Assembly: GCF_003014535.1 (NCBI RefSeq)
Contig: NZ_PYGD01000001.1
Location: 372,001-436,000 of the forward strand
Reading direction: 5' to 3'
Length of the DNA stretch: 64,000 bases
Source: Taibaiella chishuiensis
Lineage (GTDB): Bacteria; Bacteroidota; Bacteroidia; Chitinophagales; Chitinophagaceae
Shown here: piece by piece, positions 49,283 to 58,533 of the stretch
How positions within the stretch are numbered: the stretch's first letter is position 1
Layout of the letters: every line of letters begins with the position of its first letter
Notes under the pieces: model-generated
Databases searched by the model: none
Seen by the model: only the letters and a program-made list of their open reading frames with translations
Told to the model about the DNA's origin: nothing
Translations under genes and position numbers: made by a program

Positions 49283-49987
49283 ATGAAATTACTGAAATGC
49301 CTGCTGTGCTCCCTGGCGCTCCTGAAGCTGGCACCTGCACATGCACAACACGAAAAACCAAACCTGGAAAAAGACCTGGCGCAATACGAAGCCGAACGAA
49401 AAGCCGGCACGCTTAGTTATGAGGCTGCAATGAAGTATGGCGAACTGTTCCGGGATAGCCGGATCATGGACCGTACAGCAGCCGCTATGTACCGCGACAA
49501 AGCCTTCGAAGCCTTTAAAGAGGCGGGGCTCAGGCAACCCGGCGATGTCGCCGCTTCTTTTAATATGGGCACCGTTGCATATAGTAAATGGACAGAGCTG
49601 GCAGATTCCGTTTTTACGAATAATGCCCGGGTGAAAACCTTAACCGCCGAAAGGGTGGCAGAAAAGGACCCGCAAAAAAAAGCGGCAAGCGATGCTGCCT
49701 TTAAAGAACAGCTGGATCATTATAAAAAGATCAACGCTACGCTGGAGCCTTTAGCCGATGTGCGGCTGGATGAAGCAATAGCTTGTTTTACGAAAGTATA
49801 TGTAAGCTTAAAGGATAAAGCGGTAAAAAGCGATACGGAAAATAGCCTGTACAAAAAATCCATATCCCTGCTGGAGCATTTACATGCCCATAAACGGGAC
49901 AGCTACAAAGGGAAAAATGTGAAAGGCTATGATGAGCAGGACGCCCGGGTTAAACAGTATAAAGGGTTACAGGAAAAACTGAAGTAA
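49283..49987 (+). CDS. Exported helical protein, TPR-like, unknown function
   Basis: The protein has 234 residues: a signal peptide (CSLALLKLAPAHAQ) and an all-helical mature part rich in Ala, Lys and Glu (LEKDLAQYEAERKAGTLSYEA, MYRDKAFEAFKEAG, DVAASFNMGTVAYS), with periodicity like tetratricopeptide repeats (about 60-200). No catalytic residues. It stands alone, with a strong terminator after it. It is probably a periplasmic scaffold or lipoprotein-less TPR protein. Confidence 0.7.
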   Translation: MKLLKCLLCSLALLKLAPAHAQHEKPNLEKDLAQYEAERKAGTLSYEAAMKYGELFRDSRIMDRTAAAMYRDKAFEAFKEAGLRQPGDVAASFNMGTVAYSKWTELADSVFTNNARVKTLTAERVAEKDPQKKAASDAAFKEQLDHYKKINATLEPLADVRLDEAIACFTKVYVSLKDKAVKSDTENSLYKKSISLLEHLHAHKRDSYKGKNVKGYDEQDARVKQYKGLQEKLK

Positions 49988-50043
49988 GCATACCTGCGCT
50001 ACAGGCAACAGCTGTCCTATATTTCAAGCGAAAAAAGATCAGG

Positions 50044-50082
50044 AAAAGCCCTTCCGCATAGATGCCGGAAGGGCTTTTTATT
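50044..50082 (+). terminator. Intrinsic terminator
   Basis: AAAAGCCCTTCCG (50044-50056) and CGGAAGGGCTTTT (50066-50078) form a 13-bp stem with a nine-base loop and continue into T residues. Confidence 0.85.
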
Positions 50083-50346
50083 TTCACTACGATGTATAGC
50101 GAAGATAAGACCGGGAACAGGCTGTCTATTCAGGTAGCAGCGAGGGGACGGTTGAAGATGAATATACCCGCCTATTGTCCCTGCACAAACTGGAACGCCA
50201 GAAGTCCTTGTATAAAAGACTTCCGGCGCTCGCTATGGACATTGGTTCTGCTGTGTATTTCCCATGCAGCACACAGCCGGCTGCTTTGGTATAGATACCG
50301 GAACAGTAAGATGATCCTCCTTAATATTTCATCGAACGAACCGGCA
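50083..50346. other. Intergenic stretch without a supported gene
   Basis: Open frames here on both strands lack any protein-like features. The long plus-strand frame that begins at 50062 is antisense to the Cys-rich gene at 50347-50850 and looks like its shadow. Confidence 0.45.
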
Positions 50347-50850
50347 TTAATGGCAATTGCATTGTTTCCCTTCTGCGCCGGCGCCGGCTTCATGTGCCAG
50401 CAACAGGAACAGGGTGGACAGGTCTTCCGAACTTACATTACCGCCGCGCAGCATCGGTTGCTGAAACCCGGGGATGTTGAAGTTGTTGGAAAAGTTTACA
50501 CATTTCCTGCCGATAATCGGTATCGTAATGCACAGGTTAACACCAAGGGTAAAGCTGATGTTGGGACCGGATGTATTGAGGTTGCTTACACATATCTGCG
50601 CGCTGGGGGATATGCTGACCGGTATCGTCCATGTAAAGCAGGTGTTGGTATTAACGTTGAACGATTTGGCATAACTGCCGAAAGGCGTGTTAAACACAAG
50701 ATTCAGCACAACAATACCGCCGGCGGCAGACGCGCTGACACACATGTTGACACCTATAAGGGAAGGTGTACACCAGTTAACGGCAGTCAATACGGATTCA
50801 AAATCGGTATGTAAACTTCCTTCCTGAACTAAAGCAAGATTCTGATTCAT
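50347..50850 (-). CDS. Cys-rich beta protein without signal peptide, unknown
   Basis: The protein has 167 residues from MNQNLALVQEG. The sequence alternates hydrophobic and polar residues as in a beta-sandwich (GGIVVLNLVFNTPFGSYAKS, CFTWTIPVSISPSAQICVSN, ISFTLGVNLCITIPIIGRKC) with eight Cys, and ends in a helical, acidic tail with CNCH. There is no signal peptide and no GG leader. I do not recognise the family. The start was chosen because the extension upstream is basic and low in structure. It could be a novel secreted or modified protein; nothing in the context settles this. Confidence 0.55.
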   Translation of the reverse strand: MNQNLALVQEGSLHTDFESVLTAVNWCTPSLIGVNMCVSASAAGGIVVLNLVFNTPFGSYAKSFNVNTNTCFTWTIPVSISPSAQICVSNLNTSGPNISFTLGVNLCITIPIIGRKCVNFSNNFNIPGFQQPMLRGGNVSSEDLSTLFLLLAHEAGAGAEGKQCNCH

Positions 50851-51022
50851 AATAATAGTTTTAATTGGTTTTCCTACTCCTGTGGTTTTTCGGATGAAGA
50901 CCCCGTTTTTACTGTTACGGCCAGTCCGTTTTTTTTGACGTGGGCTCTGCTCCACGGTGTTGATGTTGTGACAAGCTTGCGAAGGCAAAAGTCCGGTCTT
51001 ACGCGCCGCCGGACAAGATGAG

Positions 51023-51078
51023 AAATCCTGTTTTTCCTACAGGATTTTTAGCGGCATACAGGAAAAACCCTGTTTTTT
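51023..51078. promoter_or_regulatory. Cluster of CAGG/CCTG inverted repeats between divergent genes
   Basis: AAATCCTGT (51023-51031) and ACAGGATTT (51039-51047) form a 9-bp stem; ACAGG (51058-51062) and CCTGT (51069-51073) form a second, followed by T residues. It lies between the divergent genes at 50850 and 51154. Either operator half-sites or an attenuator. Confidence 0.45.
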
Positions 51079-51153
51079 ATTACATCATTTTGCCGGTGAT
51101 CACCAGACAGTTAACTTTGAAAGCCCAATGCCCACTACACAAATAACCTTACT

Positions 51154-51747
51154 ATGAGCAAGATTAAAAAGCAGGATAAAGTCGTGTTCCAGATGTCTTC
51201 CACGGCCAATATCCCGATATCCCTCGAGGAAGCCCGGACCCGGCATATCAAGTACCTGGAACATGGCCCCTACATCTATACCGCCCAGCAGGATGACCCT
51301 GAATCGGAACCGAAGATCCTGCACAGTTTTGCGATCAACCAGGATGACCTCGAACTCCTGGTTAAATATGCAGAACAAGGCATCCGGTTGCATTTTTGCA
51401 AGGAGGCTTCCGGCGCGCTCAATATCATTGCCGCACCGATCGGTAAAGACGGCCGGCTCAACCTGGGTGACCCGGAGCTGAAAAAGAAGCCCATCGTGAA
51501 TACGCTGGAACCCTGCCCCAGCCTTTGTGCGCCCCTTTTCTCCAGGAACAGCCTGAACAGTTGGTGCGAAAAGGACCAGTATTACTGGCTCGACCCCAAT
51601 GAGAAACGGGATGGTAAAGATTGGTTTTTCGAAAGTCCCGAAGGCCAGAAGGAATATGTGAATCAGCCCTCGACAGCACCGCTCAAAAAAATAAAAAAAC
51701 TGAAAAAGCTCAAGCGACTCAAGCGAGCCAGGCGGTCAAAACATTAA
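51154..51747 (+). CDS. Hypothetical protein with a Lys/Arg-rich tail
   Basis: The protein has 197 residues, no signal peptide and no membrane helix. The body (about 1-165; ISLEEARTRHIKYLEHGPYI, LFSRNSLNSWCEKDQYYWLD) has no family I recognise. The C terminus is strongly basic (LKKIKKLKKLKRLKRARR), suggesting nucleic acid or membrane-surface binding. It is the first gene of a run (51154-54248) that ends in a histidine kinase and response regulator, 20 bases before the next gene. Confidence 0.65.
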   Translation: MSKIKKQDKVVFQMSSTANIPISLEEARTRHIKYLEHGPYIYTAQQDDPESEPKILHSFAINQDDLELLVKYAEQGIRLHFCKEASGALNIIAAPIGKDGRLNLGDPELKKKPIVNTLEPCPSLCAPLFSRNSLNSWCEKDQYYWLDPNEKRDGKDWFFESPEGQKEYVNQPSTAPLKKIKKLKKLKRLKRARRSKH

Positions 51748-51767
51748 AACCATAAAAAGCCAGTCTT

Positions 51768-52406
51768 ATGGTCCCGCTGCATTACCTGGTTTATATCGCT
51801 ATCATCAGTCTTGCCTTTATCACGGGCCTGTACCGGCTTCGGGGGCAACGAACGATCCAACCTGTTGTATGGCTGTTGGGGATAACAGCCTGCAGTGAAA
51901 TGTTATGCAAAATACTGGCGCTTACTATCCGGAATAATATCCCGGTCTATCATGTATACCAGCCGGTACAGTTTACCTTATGGGCGGTCTTCTTTTGTCG
52001 CAATATGCAATCGGGATGGAAGAAGACCGTATTTCCCCTATGGTTGCTGCTGATTTTGTTTTCGGTGTTGAATACGCTATTCATCCAGCCCTTAAACACC
52101 TTCCCGGGCAACTTCAGCAAGCTAGAAAGCGTGGTGGTTATGTTCTGGTCGTTTTGTCTTTTCTCCGAGTTCCTGGACCTGCCGGCACGGAAAAACATAT
52201 TCGGGAGCAGCAATTTTATGATCTGTGTCGCGGTGATGTGGTTTAACCTGGTGTCCTACCTGTTCTTTGGCCTGTTTAATTATTATGTATCCAATCCGCA
52301 ACTGATCCGTTCGGTGTGGAGTATCCACCTGTTCTCCAACTATACTTACTACAGCCTTTTGCTGACCGCCATGTTACTAAAAGCCGAAGCGCCTGCCTAT
52401 GAATAA
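51768..52406 (+). CDS. Six- to seven-helix membrane protein linked to a histidine kinase
   Basis: The protein has 212 residues, with hydrophobic helices spread over the whole length (LHYLVYIAIISLAFITGL, PVVWLLGITACSEML, FPLWLLLILFSVLN, MICVAVMWFNLVSYLFFGL). The end overlaps the histidine kinase gene by eight bases, so the two are translationally linked. The kinase has only one membrane helix and no sensing loop, so this protein may be its sensor module. Widespread in the Bacteroidota next to such kinases, but the function is unknown (inference). Confidence 0.7.
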   Translation: MVPLHYLVYIAIISLAFITGLYRLRGQRTIQPVVWLLGITACSEMLCKILALTIRNNIPVYHVYQPVQFTLWAVFFCRNMQSGWKKTVFPLWLLLILFSVLNTLFIQPLNTFPGNFSKLESVVVMFWSFCLFSEFLDLPARKNIFGSSNFMICVAVMWFNLVSYLFFGLFNYYVSNPQLIRSVWSIHLFSNYTYYSLLLTAMLLKAEAPAYE

Positions 52407-53160
52407 TAGTGACCAGATCATCAGTATCCTTTCCTTTGCATTGTTTGTAATGCTGCTGTTTATCTTTTCGATATCGTTAGCCGTACGTTACCGCAAACGG
52501 AAGAAAGAAAACGAACTCCTGCAAACCAGCTACCTGCTGGAATTACAGAATGTGCACCTGGAAATAAAGGAAGAAATATTACACCACGTAAGCCGGGAAC
52601 TGCACGACAACCTGGGCCAGATCGCATCGCTGATCAAGATCAACCTGAATACGATCAATACGGAACCCTTACCCCCGGAAACCGGCGAAAAAATAGAAGA
52701 GACCCGCAAACTGATGCGCAGGCTTACCCGCGATATCAAGATACTTTCTGTAGGGATGCACAAGTTAAACCCGGACCAGCCCTTTCTCGAAATGGCGAGA
52801 AATGAAATCTCCCAGCTCAACAAAACCGGCCTGTTTACCGCAACACTCCGGGTTGCCAACGACTTTGCCGAGCCGCAGCAGGAAAAGAGCCTGATGGTAT
52901 TCCGCATGGTGCAGGAGGTGATCAATAATACGATCAAGCATAGCCAGGCAACAGAACTGAAGGCCAGCTTCTTCTGTAAAGACGATGCCTCCGTGATCGA
53001 GCTGCAGGATAACGGTATCGGGTTCGATACCGGCAAAGCCTCATCCGGTGAGAGTTCCGGTCTGGTAAACCTGCGCAACAGGGCCCGGCTGATCAATGCC
53101 GGCCTTAAGATTGCCAGCAAACCGGGAGCAGGCACAACGGTAACCATTCAATTTACTTAA
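52399..53160 (+). CDS. Sensor histidine kinase, NarX/LiaS (HisKA_3) type
   Basis: The protein has 253 residues: one membrane helix (about 8-30), a short coiled segment, the HisKA_3 dimerisation domain with phospho-acceptor His69 in SRELHDNLGQ, and an HATPase_c domain with N box VIN-N-TIKHSQ, G1 DNGIGFD and G2 SGLVNLRNRARLI. There is no periplasmic sensor domain. It forms a two-component system with the NarL-type regulator 22 bases downstream. The overlapping membrane-protein gene upstream may provide signal input. Confidence 0.9.
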   Translation: MNNSDQIISILSFALFVMLLFIFSISLAVRYRKRKKENELLQTSYLLELQNVHLEIKEEILHHVSRELHDNLGQIASLIKINLNTINTEPLPPETGEKIEETRKLMRRLTRDIKILSVGMHKLNPDQPFLEMARNEISQLNKTGLFTATLRVANDFAEPQQEKSLMVFRMVQEVINNTIKHSQATELKASFFCKDDASVIELQDNGIGFDTGKASSGESSGLVNLRNRARLINAGLKIASKPGAGTTVTIQFT

Positions 53161-53181
53161 CCCAAAGATTATTAAAACGAC

Positions 53182-53829
53182 ATGCTCAACATAGGCCTCG
53201 TAGACGATCATACACTTTTCCGCAAGGGCATTATCTCCCTGATCCAGATGGCCTGTACGCAACCCGTACAGATCCTGTTCGAAGCCGGCAGCGGGCTGGA
53301 ACTGCAGGAAATGATCAGCCAGGACCGGATGCCGGATGTTATCATCATGGACATTAACATGCCGGACATGAATGGCTTCGACAGCGTACTCTGGCTCAAA
53401 GAGACTTATCCCGGCATACCGGTGCTGGTACTTACCATGATGGATAAGGAAGAGTATATTATCCGCATGCTGAAGCTGGGCATCAGGGGTTACCTCAGTA
53501 AAGATGTAGAGCCTAAAGAACTGGGCGAAGCCATCACCGCCGTATCGGGCAACGGGTATTATTATACCGATTTTATTACCGGCAGGCTGATCAGTACCCT
53601 GCAACAATATGATGAACACGGCAGGAACCTGTCGCCGCTCAACGAAAGGGAAACCGAATTCCTGCGCCTGGCCTGCAGCGAATATACCTATCATGAAATT
53701 GCAGGGATGATGCACCTTAGCCCGAAAACGGTAGACGGATACCGCAAGGCCCTGTTTGAAAAGTTATCGGTAAAAAACAGGGTGGGGCTTGCCTTATACG
53801 CGGTTAAACACGGCATCGTGGAGCTGTAA
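53182..53829 (+). CDS. NarL/FixJ-type response regulator
   Basis: The protein has 215 residues. The receiver domain (about 1-120) has the acidic pair Asp8/Asp9, phospho-acceptor Asp57 in IIMDINMPDMNG and Lys in YLSKDV. A LuxR-type helix-turn-helix (about 150-212) follows (LNERETEFLRLACSEYTYHE, MHLSPKTVDGYRKALFEKL). It is the partner of the kinase just upstream. The stop codon overlaps the next start by one base (TAATG), linking it to the small membrane protein gene. Targets unknown. Confidence 0.92.
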   Translation: MLNIGLVDDHTLFRKGIISLIQMACTQPVQILFEAGSGLELQEMISQDRMPDVIIMDINMPDMNGFDSVLWLKETYPGIPVLVLTMMDKEEYIIRMLKLGIRGYLSKDVEPKELGEAITAVSGNGYYYTDFITGRLISTLQQYDEHGRNLSPLNERETEFLRLACSEYTYHEIAGMMHLSPKTVDGYRKALFEKLSVKNRVGLALYAVKHGIVEL

Positions 53830-54248
53830 TGTATAAAAAGAAACGTATATTGAGACAGGAGATGAATGAATTACCCATAATTATTGCAGGTATCAGCTGC
53901 ATTATCGCAGGCATGTTGTTGTTCCGGTTCACAAAGCAGGATACCCACCGGCTGAACAGCACTTATACCCGGCACCCGGCATCGAAGCAGCCGGGCGTAT
54001 GGGCCTGGATAGAAAAGATCGAAAGGCAAAAGTTCAGCCGCCGTACCTACAGGGATGCGGTATCCTTATCGCAGGCTGAAAAAGCCTTACTGGCAAAGAC
54101 TTCGGGCAGGTTGGGAAAACTTGCAGCCGGTGTGCTGGTCGTGCTGGGTTTTGTTTTTATAGGCTCCGCAGGCAGGACCGGTAAACCACATACCGGCTCA
54201 GGACCTAAAACAGCATCACCGCAACAGGCGGTACGGCATTTGCCATAA
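53829..54248 (+). CDS. Small two-helix membrane protein
   Basis: The protein has 139 residues, with helices at about 16-33 (PIIIAGISCIIAGMLLF) and 97-115 (LAAGVLVVLGFVFIGSA), a basic loop between them (KIERQKFSRRTYRD) and a low-complexity tail. I recognise no family. The one-base overlap with the response-regulator stop makes it part of that operon. It could belong to the signalling output or feed back on the kinase. Confidence 0.6.
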   Translation: MYKKKRILRQEMNELPIIIAGISCIIAGMLLFRFTKQDTHRLNSTYTRHPASKQPGVWAWIEKIERQKFSRRTYRDAVSLSQAEKALLAKTSGRLGKLAAGVLVVLGFVFIGSAGRTGKPHTGSGPKTASPQQAVRHLP

Positions 54249-54325
54249 AGACCAGATTGCAGCAACACCTTTGCCCATTAAAGGGACACACGATTATCAG
54301 GCTTCACCACATTCCCACAACAGTA

Positions 54326-55858
54326 TTATTCTGCAGCAACCCGGTAATGCGGATCCTCCAGCACATTGACCTCGATAACCGGAGCCGCATTTTGTAACAG
54401 CAACCTGCAATCCTCGCTCAGGTGCCGCAGCTGGAGCCGCTTGCCGGCATTCCGGTATCGCTCGGTAAGTTTATGCAAGGCTTCGATACCCGACATATCC
54501 GCTACACGGCTGTCTTTGAAATCGATGATCACTTCTGCAGGGTCGCCGGCAACATCAAACTTCTCATGAAATGCCGTAACAGAGCCAAAGAACAAGGGCC
54601 CATAGAGTTCGTAATGTTTTACCCCTGCCTCATCCACATACTTCTTTGCCCGGATACGTTTCGCATTGTCCCAGGCGAAGACCAGGGCGGCTATGATAAC
54701 GCCTATCAATACCGCCAATGCCAGGTTGTGCAGGTAAATGGTAATGGCCGCTACCAGGATACCGATAAAGATATCCTGCCGCGGCATTTTGTTGATGATC
54801 CGGAAACTGGCCCATTCAAAAGTGCCTATCGCCACCATAATCATAACCCCGGTAAGCGCCGCCATGGGCAAACGCCCGATAACCGGTGCGCCGAACAGGA
54901 TAATCAGCAGGATGGTAAGGGAAGCAATAATGCCGGATAAACGCGCCCTGGCCCCGGCAGCAAGGTTGACGAGGGTTTGCGCGATCATGGGGCAACCGCC
55001 CATACCGGTAAAGAACCCGTTCAGGATATTGGCCGTTCCCTGTGCGATACTCTCCCGGTTGCCATTGCCTTTTGTCGCCGTCATTTCATCAACCAGGTTC
55101 AGCGTGAGCAAACCTTCTGTAAGGCCTACGCCGGCCATGATCGCGGCATAGGGTGTAATGATGTTCAGGGTCTCTAACGTAAGGGGAATACGGGGTACAT
55201 GAAAAGGCGGGAAGCCGCCGCTTACCGATGCAATATCGCTTACGGTTTTGGTATCGATATTAAAGCCCAGCACCACGAGAAATACAACGATTATGGCCAC
55301 CAGCGAAGGCGGCACCGCTTTGGTAAACCGCGGCAGGATAAGTACGATCGCGATAGTGAGCGCTACCAGGCCGGCCATAATATACAGGGGCGTACCGCTG
55401 AGCCAGGACGTAACGCCGTTACTGGTAATTTTAAACTGCTCCAGCTGCGCCATAAAGATGACAACAGCCAGGCCATTGACGAAGCCATACATAACCGGTT
55501 GCGGAACGAGCCGGATAAACTTACCCAGTTTAAACACACCTACGAGTATCTGGAACAGGCCGGCCAGCGCCACTGCAGCAAATACATATTCGATGCCATG
55601 CGTTTTCATAAGGGCAATAAGCACGATCACCGTAGCGCCCGCACCACCGGATATAAGCCCCGGCCGGCCGCCAAGCACGGCAGTAACCAATCCCATAATG
55701 AAGGCGGCATATAAACCGGTTAAGGGCGGGAAACCGGCAAGGATCGCAAAGGAAAGCGACTCAGGCATCATGGTCATGGCCACGGTAAACCCTGCCAGTA
55801 TTTCATTTTTATAGTTTACTTTTTGTTTGAGATCGAACAGGTTCAGCTTAGCCCTCAT
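54326..55858 (-). CDS. SulP-family inorganic anion transporter with STAS domain
   Basis: The protein has 510 residues. A membrane domain of twelve or more segments (about 15-385; GFTVAMTMMPESLSFAILAGFPP and GLYAAFIMGLVTAVLGGRPGLISGG landmarks) is followed by a cytosolic STAS domain (about 410-500; VIIDFKDSRVADMSGIEALH). The family moves sulfate, bicarbonate or other anions, often with Na+ or H+. The substrate here is unknown. It lies alone on the minus strand. Confidence 0.9.
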   Translation of the reverse strand: MRAKLNLFDLKQKVNYKNEILAGFTVAMTMMPESLSFAILAGFPPLTGLYAAFIMGLVTAVLGGRPGLISGGAGATVIVLIALMKTHGIEYVFAAVALAGLFQILVGVFKLGKFIRLVPQPVMYGFVNGLAVVIFMAQLEQFKITSNGVTSWLSGTPLYIMAGLVALTIAIVLILPRFTKAVPPSLVAIIVVFLVVLGFNIDTKTVSDIASVSGGFPPFHVPRIPLTLETLNIITPYAAIMAGVGLTEGLLTLNLVDEMTATKGNGNRESIAQGTANILNGFFTGMGGCPMIAQTLVNLAAGARARLSGIIASLTILLIILFGAPVIGRLPMAALTGVMIMVAIGTFEWASFRIINKMPRQDIFIGILVAAITIYLHNLALAVLIGVIIAALVFAWDNAKRIRAKKYVDEAGVKHYELYGPLFFGSVTAFHEKFDVAGDPAEVIIDFKDSRVADMSGIEALHKLTERYRNAGKRLQLRHLSEDCRLLLQNAAPVIEVNVLEDPHYRVAAE

Positions 55859-56176
55859 GAAATGACGCTTTTAGTTTTTTGAATATACAAATGTTATGGA
55901 AAGGAGGTAACAGGACAAGGGCCCGTTTATAGTAAGCTGGCAGCCAGGTCAGCAAAGCGCTGCACGACTAAGGTGGCGTAACGGATGAAGATGTAAGCGT
56001 CCGGATCATGGTGACGCAAAAGTAGCGCATTTTCTGCTTTATAGGAAAGGGCTTTATACAGGCTTGACGCGAACCGCAGCCAGCAAACTACAAGTGATTT
56101 GGACTACGGGCAATAGAAACGTTATATTATTTACATACAAATAAAATACCCTAACTTTAACCAAATACAACCTTAG
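55859..56176. other. Intergenic region between divergent SulP and hydrolase genes
   Basis: No gene is supported. A/T-rich sequence at 56110-56170 (with TAACTTTA at 56152) is a plausible promoter for the plus-strand hydrolase. Confidence 0.4.
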
Positions 56177-57370
56177 ATGCGCTACCGGATCATGGCCCTG
56201 CTCCTGCTGGCCTGCAATTGCGCCTGGGCACAGGCAACCCTCAAAAAACTGGATGGCAGTGTGATCAGCACTGCCGGCATCGACGAGGCCGTAAACCGGC
56301 TGATGCAAAATGCCGGCGTACAGGGCCTCGGCCTGGCGGTACTGAACAACAACAAACCCGTATTCGTAAAAGCCTATGGCTTCAAAAACAAACCGGCGCA
56401 GGCGCCTATGGATACGGCTACCATCGTATACGGCGCATCGTTGAGCAAGGCCGTATTCGGTTACCTGGTCATGAAGCTGGCAGAGCAAAAAGTAATCGAC
56501 CTCGACAAGCCCTTGCACCAATACCTCGGCAAACCCATATCGGCCTATGCATACTTTGCCGACCTGGACAAGGATGAACGTTGGAAACGCATTACGGCCC
56601 GCATGTGCCTGAGCCATACCACGGGACTGGCTAATGTACGCTGGTTCGATCCGACGCAGGCCAAACCTGCTTACGACTCGCTGGCGCCCCTTAAAATCTA
56701 CTTTACGCCCGGTACGAAATATGCTTACTCAGGCGAAGGCTTTAAGCTGCTGCAATTCGTGATAGAAGAAATTACTCATAAAAACATAGATGCATTGGCA
56801 ACAGAACTGGTGTTCCGGCCTTTGCACATGAACCGTACGGGATATATCTGGCACGATGATTTTGGTGACAGCAATGTAGCGGTCGGACATTTCGATAATG
56901 GCGATATAGACATCAAGCGCAAGCGCAGCAAGCCGGTTGCCGGCGGCTCGCTGGTAACTACCATTGCAGACTATACGCGGTTTACGGAACAGGTAATGCA
57001 ACAAAAGGGGTTGAGTAAAAAGAGCTACCGGGAGCTATTCGGGGCGCAGATCGCTATCCATTCCAAAACGCAGTTCCCGCCCATTACACAGGAAACGACA
57101 ACTGCCAACGACGCGATAAGACTGTCTTATGGACTGGGCTGGGGCGTATTGCACTGCCCCTATGGCAAAGCGGTGTTTAAGGAAGGCAATGGCGAATCCT
57201 GGAGAAACTATAATATCGACTTTATCGACAAAGGCATCGCCATCATTATCCTGGCCAACAGCGAAAGCGGCGAAAGCATATTCCAGGAGCTTGCGGAAAC
57301 CCTGACGGGCGATACCTGCATTCCCTGGCAGTGGGAAGGTTATATACCCTACCAGGATATTAAAAAGTAA
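56177..57370 (+). CDS. Exported serine hydrolase, class C beta-lactamase-like
   Basis: The protein has 397 residues: a signal peptide (LLLLACNCAWAQ) and a beta-lactamase/penicillin-binding-like domain. The SxxK motif is GASLSKAVFGYL (Ser88, Lys91), the Tyr motif is YAYSGEGF and a Gly-rich loop comes later (AGGSLVTTIADYTRF). It belongs to the large serine-hydrolase group that includes esterases, D-aminopeptidases and true AmpC enzymes. The context gives no substrate. Probably a periplasmic esterase or peptidase rather than a beta-lactamase. Confidence 0.87.
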   Translation: MRYRIMALLLLACNCAWAQATLKKLDGSVISTAGIDEAVNRLMQNAGVQGLGLAVLNNNKPVFVKAYGFKNKPAQAPMDTATIVYGASLSKAVFGYLVMKLAEQKVIDLDKPLHQYLGKPISAYAYFADLDKDERWKRITARMCLSHTTGLANVRWFDPTQAKPAYDSLAPLKIYFTPGTKYAYSGEGFKLLQFVIEEITHKNIDALATELVFRPLHMNRTGYIWHDDFGDSNVAVGHFDNGDIDIKRKRSKPVAGGSLVTTIADYTRFTEQVMQQKGLSKKSYRELFGAQIAIHSKTQFPPITQETTTANDAIRLSYGLGWGVLHCPYGKAVFKEGNGESWRNYNIDFIDKGIAIIILANSESGESIFQELAETLTGDTCIPWQWEGYIPYQDIKK

Positions 57371-57407
57371 GCTAGTTAACACAGCGACTGGTGCCGGTAG
57401 CCTGCCA

Positions 57408-57734
57408 CTAGCGCTTGCCGTAGTAAATAATACAGACGCCAATCAAGGCAATGATACCGCCGATAACATCGTAGCGGTCCGGTACGTACTTATCGAATTT
57501 CATAGCCCAGAGTATCGACATCACGATAAAGAAGCCGCCGTAGGTAGCATATACTTTAGCGAAGCCGGCCGTTTGCCAGGTAGCTACAATGCCGTAGAAG
57601 GCGAGGATAATACCACCCAGGATGCCCTGCCACACCGGCTTATCTTCGCGTAACCATTGCCATACGAGGTAGCCGCCGCCGATCTCGCAAAGACCCGCCA
57701 GGATAAATACCCCTATCGATTTTAAAAGATCCAT
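57408..57734 (-). CDS. YnfA-family (UPF0060) membrane protein
   Basis: The protein has 108 residues with four membrane helices, the exact length and pattern of the family (VFILAGLCEIGGGYLVWQWLRE, IVATWQTAGFAKVYATYGGF, VIGGIIALIGVCIIYY). The family is related to small multidrug transporters of the DMT superfamily; transport is not proven. It is convergent with the hydrolase gene and stands alone. Confidence 0.9.
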   Translation of the reverse strand: MDLLKSIGVFILAGLCEIGGGYLVWQWLREDKPVWQGILGGIILAFYGIVATWQTAGFAKVYATYGGFFIVMSILWAMKFDKYVPDRYDVIGGIIALIGVCIIYYGKR

Positions 57735-57933
57735 GATATATTGTTGATCCGGTACCGCACCGGGCTAAGGGTTATGTTTTGCCAAAAAGCCATCGCCGGG
57801 CGGGCCCTGCAGCATTGTTCAAAGATACGTCGTTGGCCGCAAACCCTTACCGCAGGCTTCATACAGACCAGCAAACAAAGAGCCGGTCCCTTGCAGTACC
57901 GGCTCCTCAAATATCTGGAATGTTATACCCGCA

Positions 57934-58533
57934 TTATCCCCAGCACTTGCCCGAAAGCCATAGATAGGCCAGCAGCGACAGGCAACAGGCAAAGGCCAAT
58001 AACGGAAGGCCCCATTTAAAGATCTCGAGCCACTGCATAGCACGGAAGGAACGGGATGTTTTCTCAGGCTCAAAAGGCGTAGGACGCGGCACCGGTATAT
58101 CGCGCTTACCGATCATGATCCAGAAGTAGGTGTTCTCGATATAGTCGAGTATAAAAGGTATGAGCTGTGCCCAGGCCAGGCCCGTAAACCAGTAATGGCC
58201 TACTGCGGTTTCCATATCGGAAGCAAGATGCATACACAATACAAAAATGCCGCCATAGGCAGCCGGGATGAACAGGATGTAATCCAGCAGCAGCTGGATC
58301 CTGAGGGCCTTTATCGTTCTGCGCGCATCTTCAGGCAAGGCATAGATGCCGTTAATCAGGTTTTCCAGGTCGAAGCTCTTGGCTGGGAACTGCAGCTCAA
58401 ACATAGAAAAGCCGCGCCTGATCGGGTCTTTGGTAAACAGGAACCTGCTTTGCCGGCCCATAAGCCAGGAGGACAGGAACACTACGGCAAGCGCTATTAC
58501 AAAACACCAGCCGGCATAAGGTATCGTTATCAT
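57934..58533 (-). CDS. Hypothetical four-helix membrane protein coupled to a patatin-like protein
   Basis: The protein has 199 residues with helices near 6-24, 85-105, 115-135 and 170-193 and a polar middle. No family recognised. The start overlaps the stop of the patatin-like gene by one base (TGATG), so it is translated with it. It may anchor or regulate the lipase at the inner membrane (inference). Confidence 0.65.
   Translation of the reverse strand: MITIPYAGWCFVIALAVVFLSSWLMGRQSRFLFTKDPIRRGFSMFELQFPAKSFDLENLINGIYALPEDARRTIKALRIQLLLDYILFIPAAYGGIFVLCMHLASDMETAVGHYWFTGLAWAQLIPFILDYIENTYFWIMIGKRDIPVPRPTPFEPEKTSRSFRAMQWLEIFKWGLPLLAFACCLSLLAYLWLSGKCWG

Noticed and set aside
50062-50814. Plus-strand open frame of 250 codons over the Cys-rich gene
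   Set aside because: It starts inside a terminator stem, has a mixed composition with no domain, and is antisense to the more protein-like minus-strand gene.
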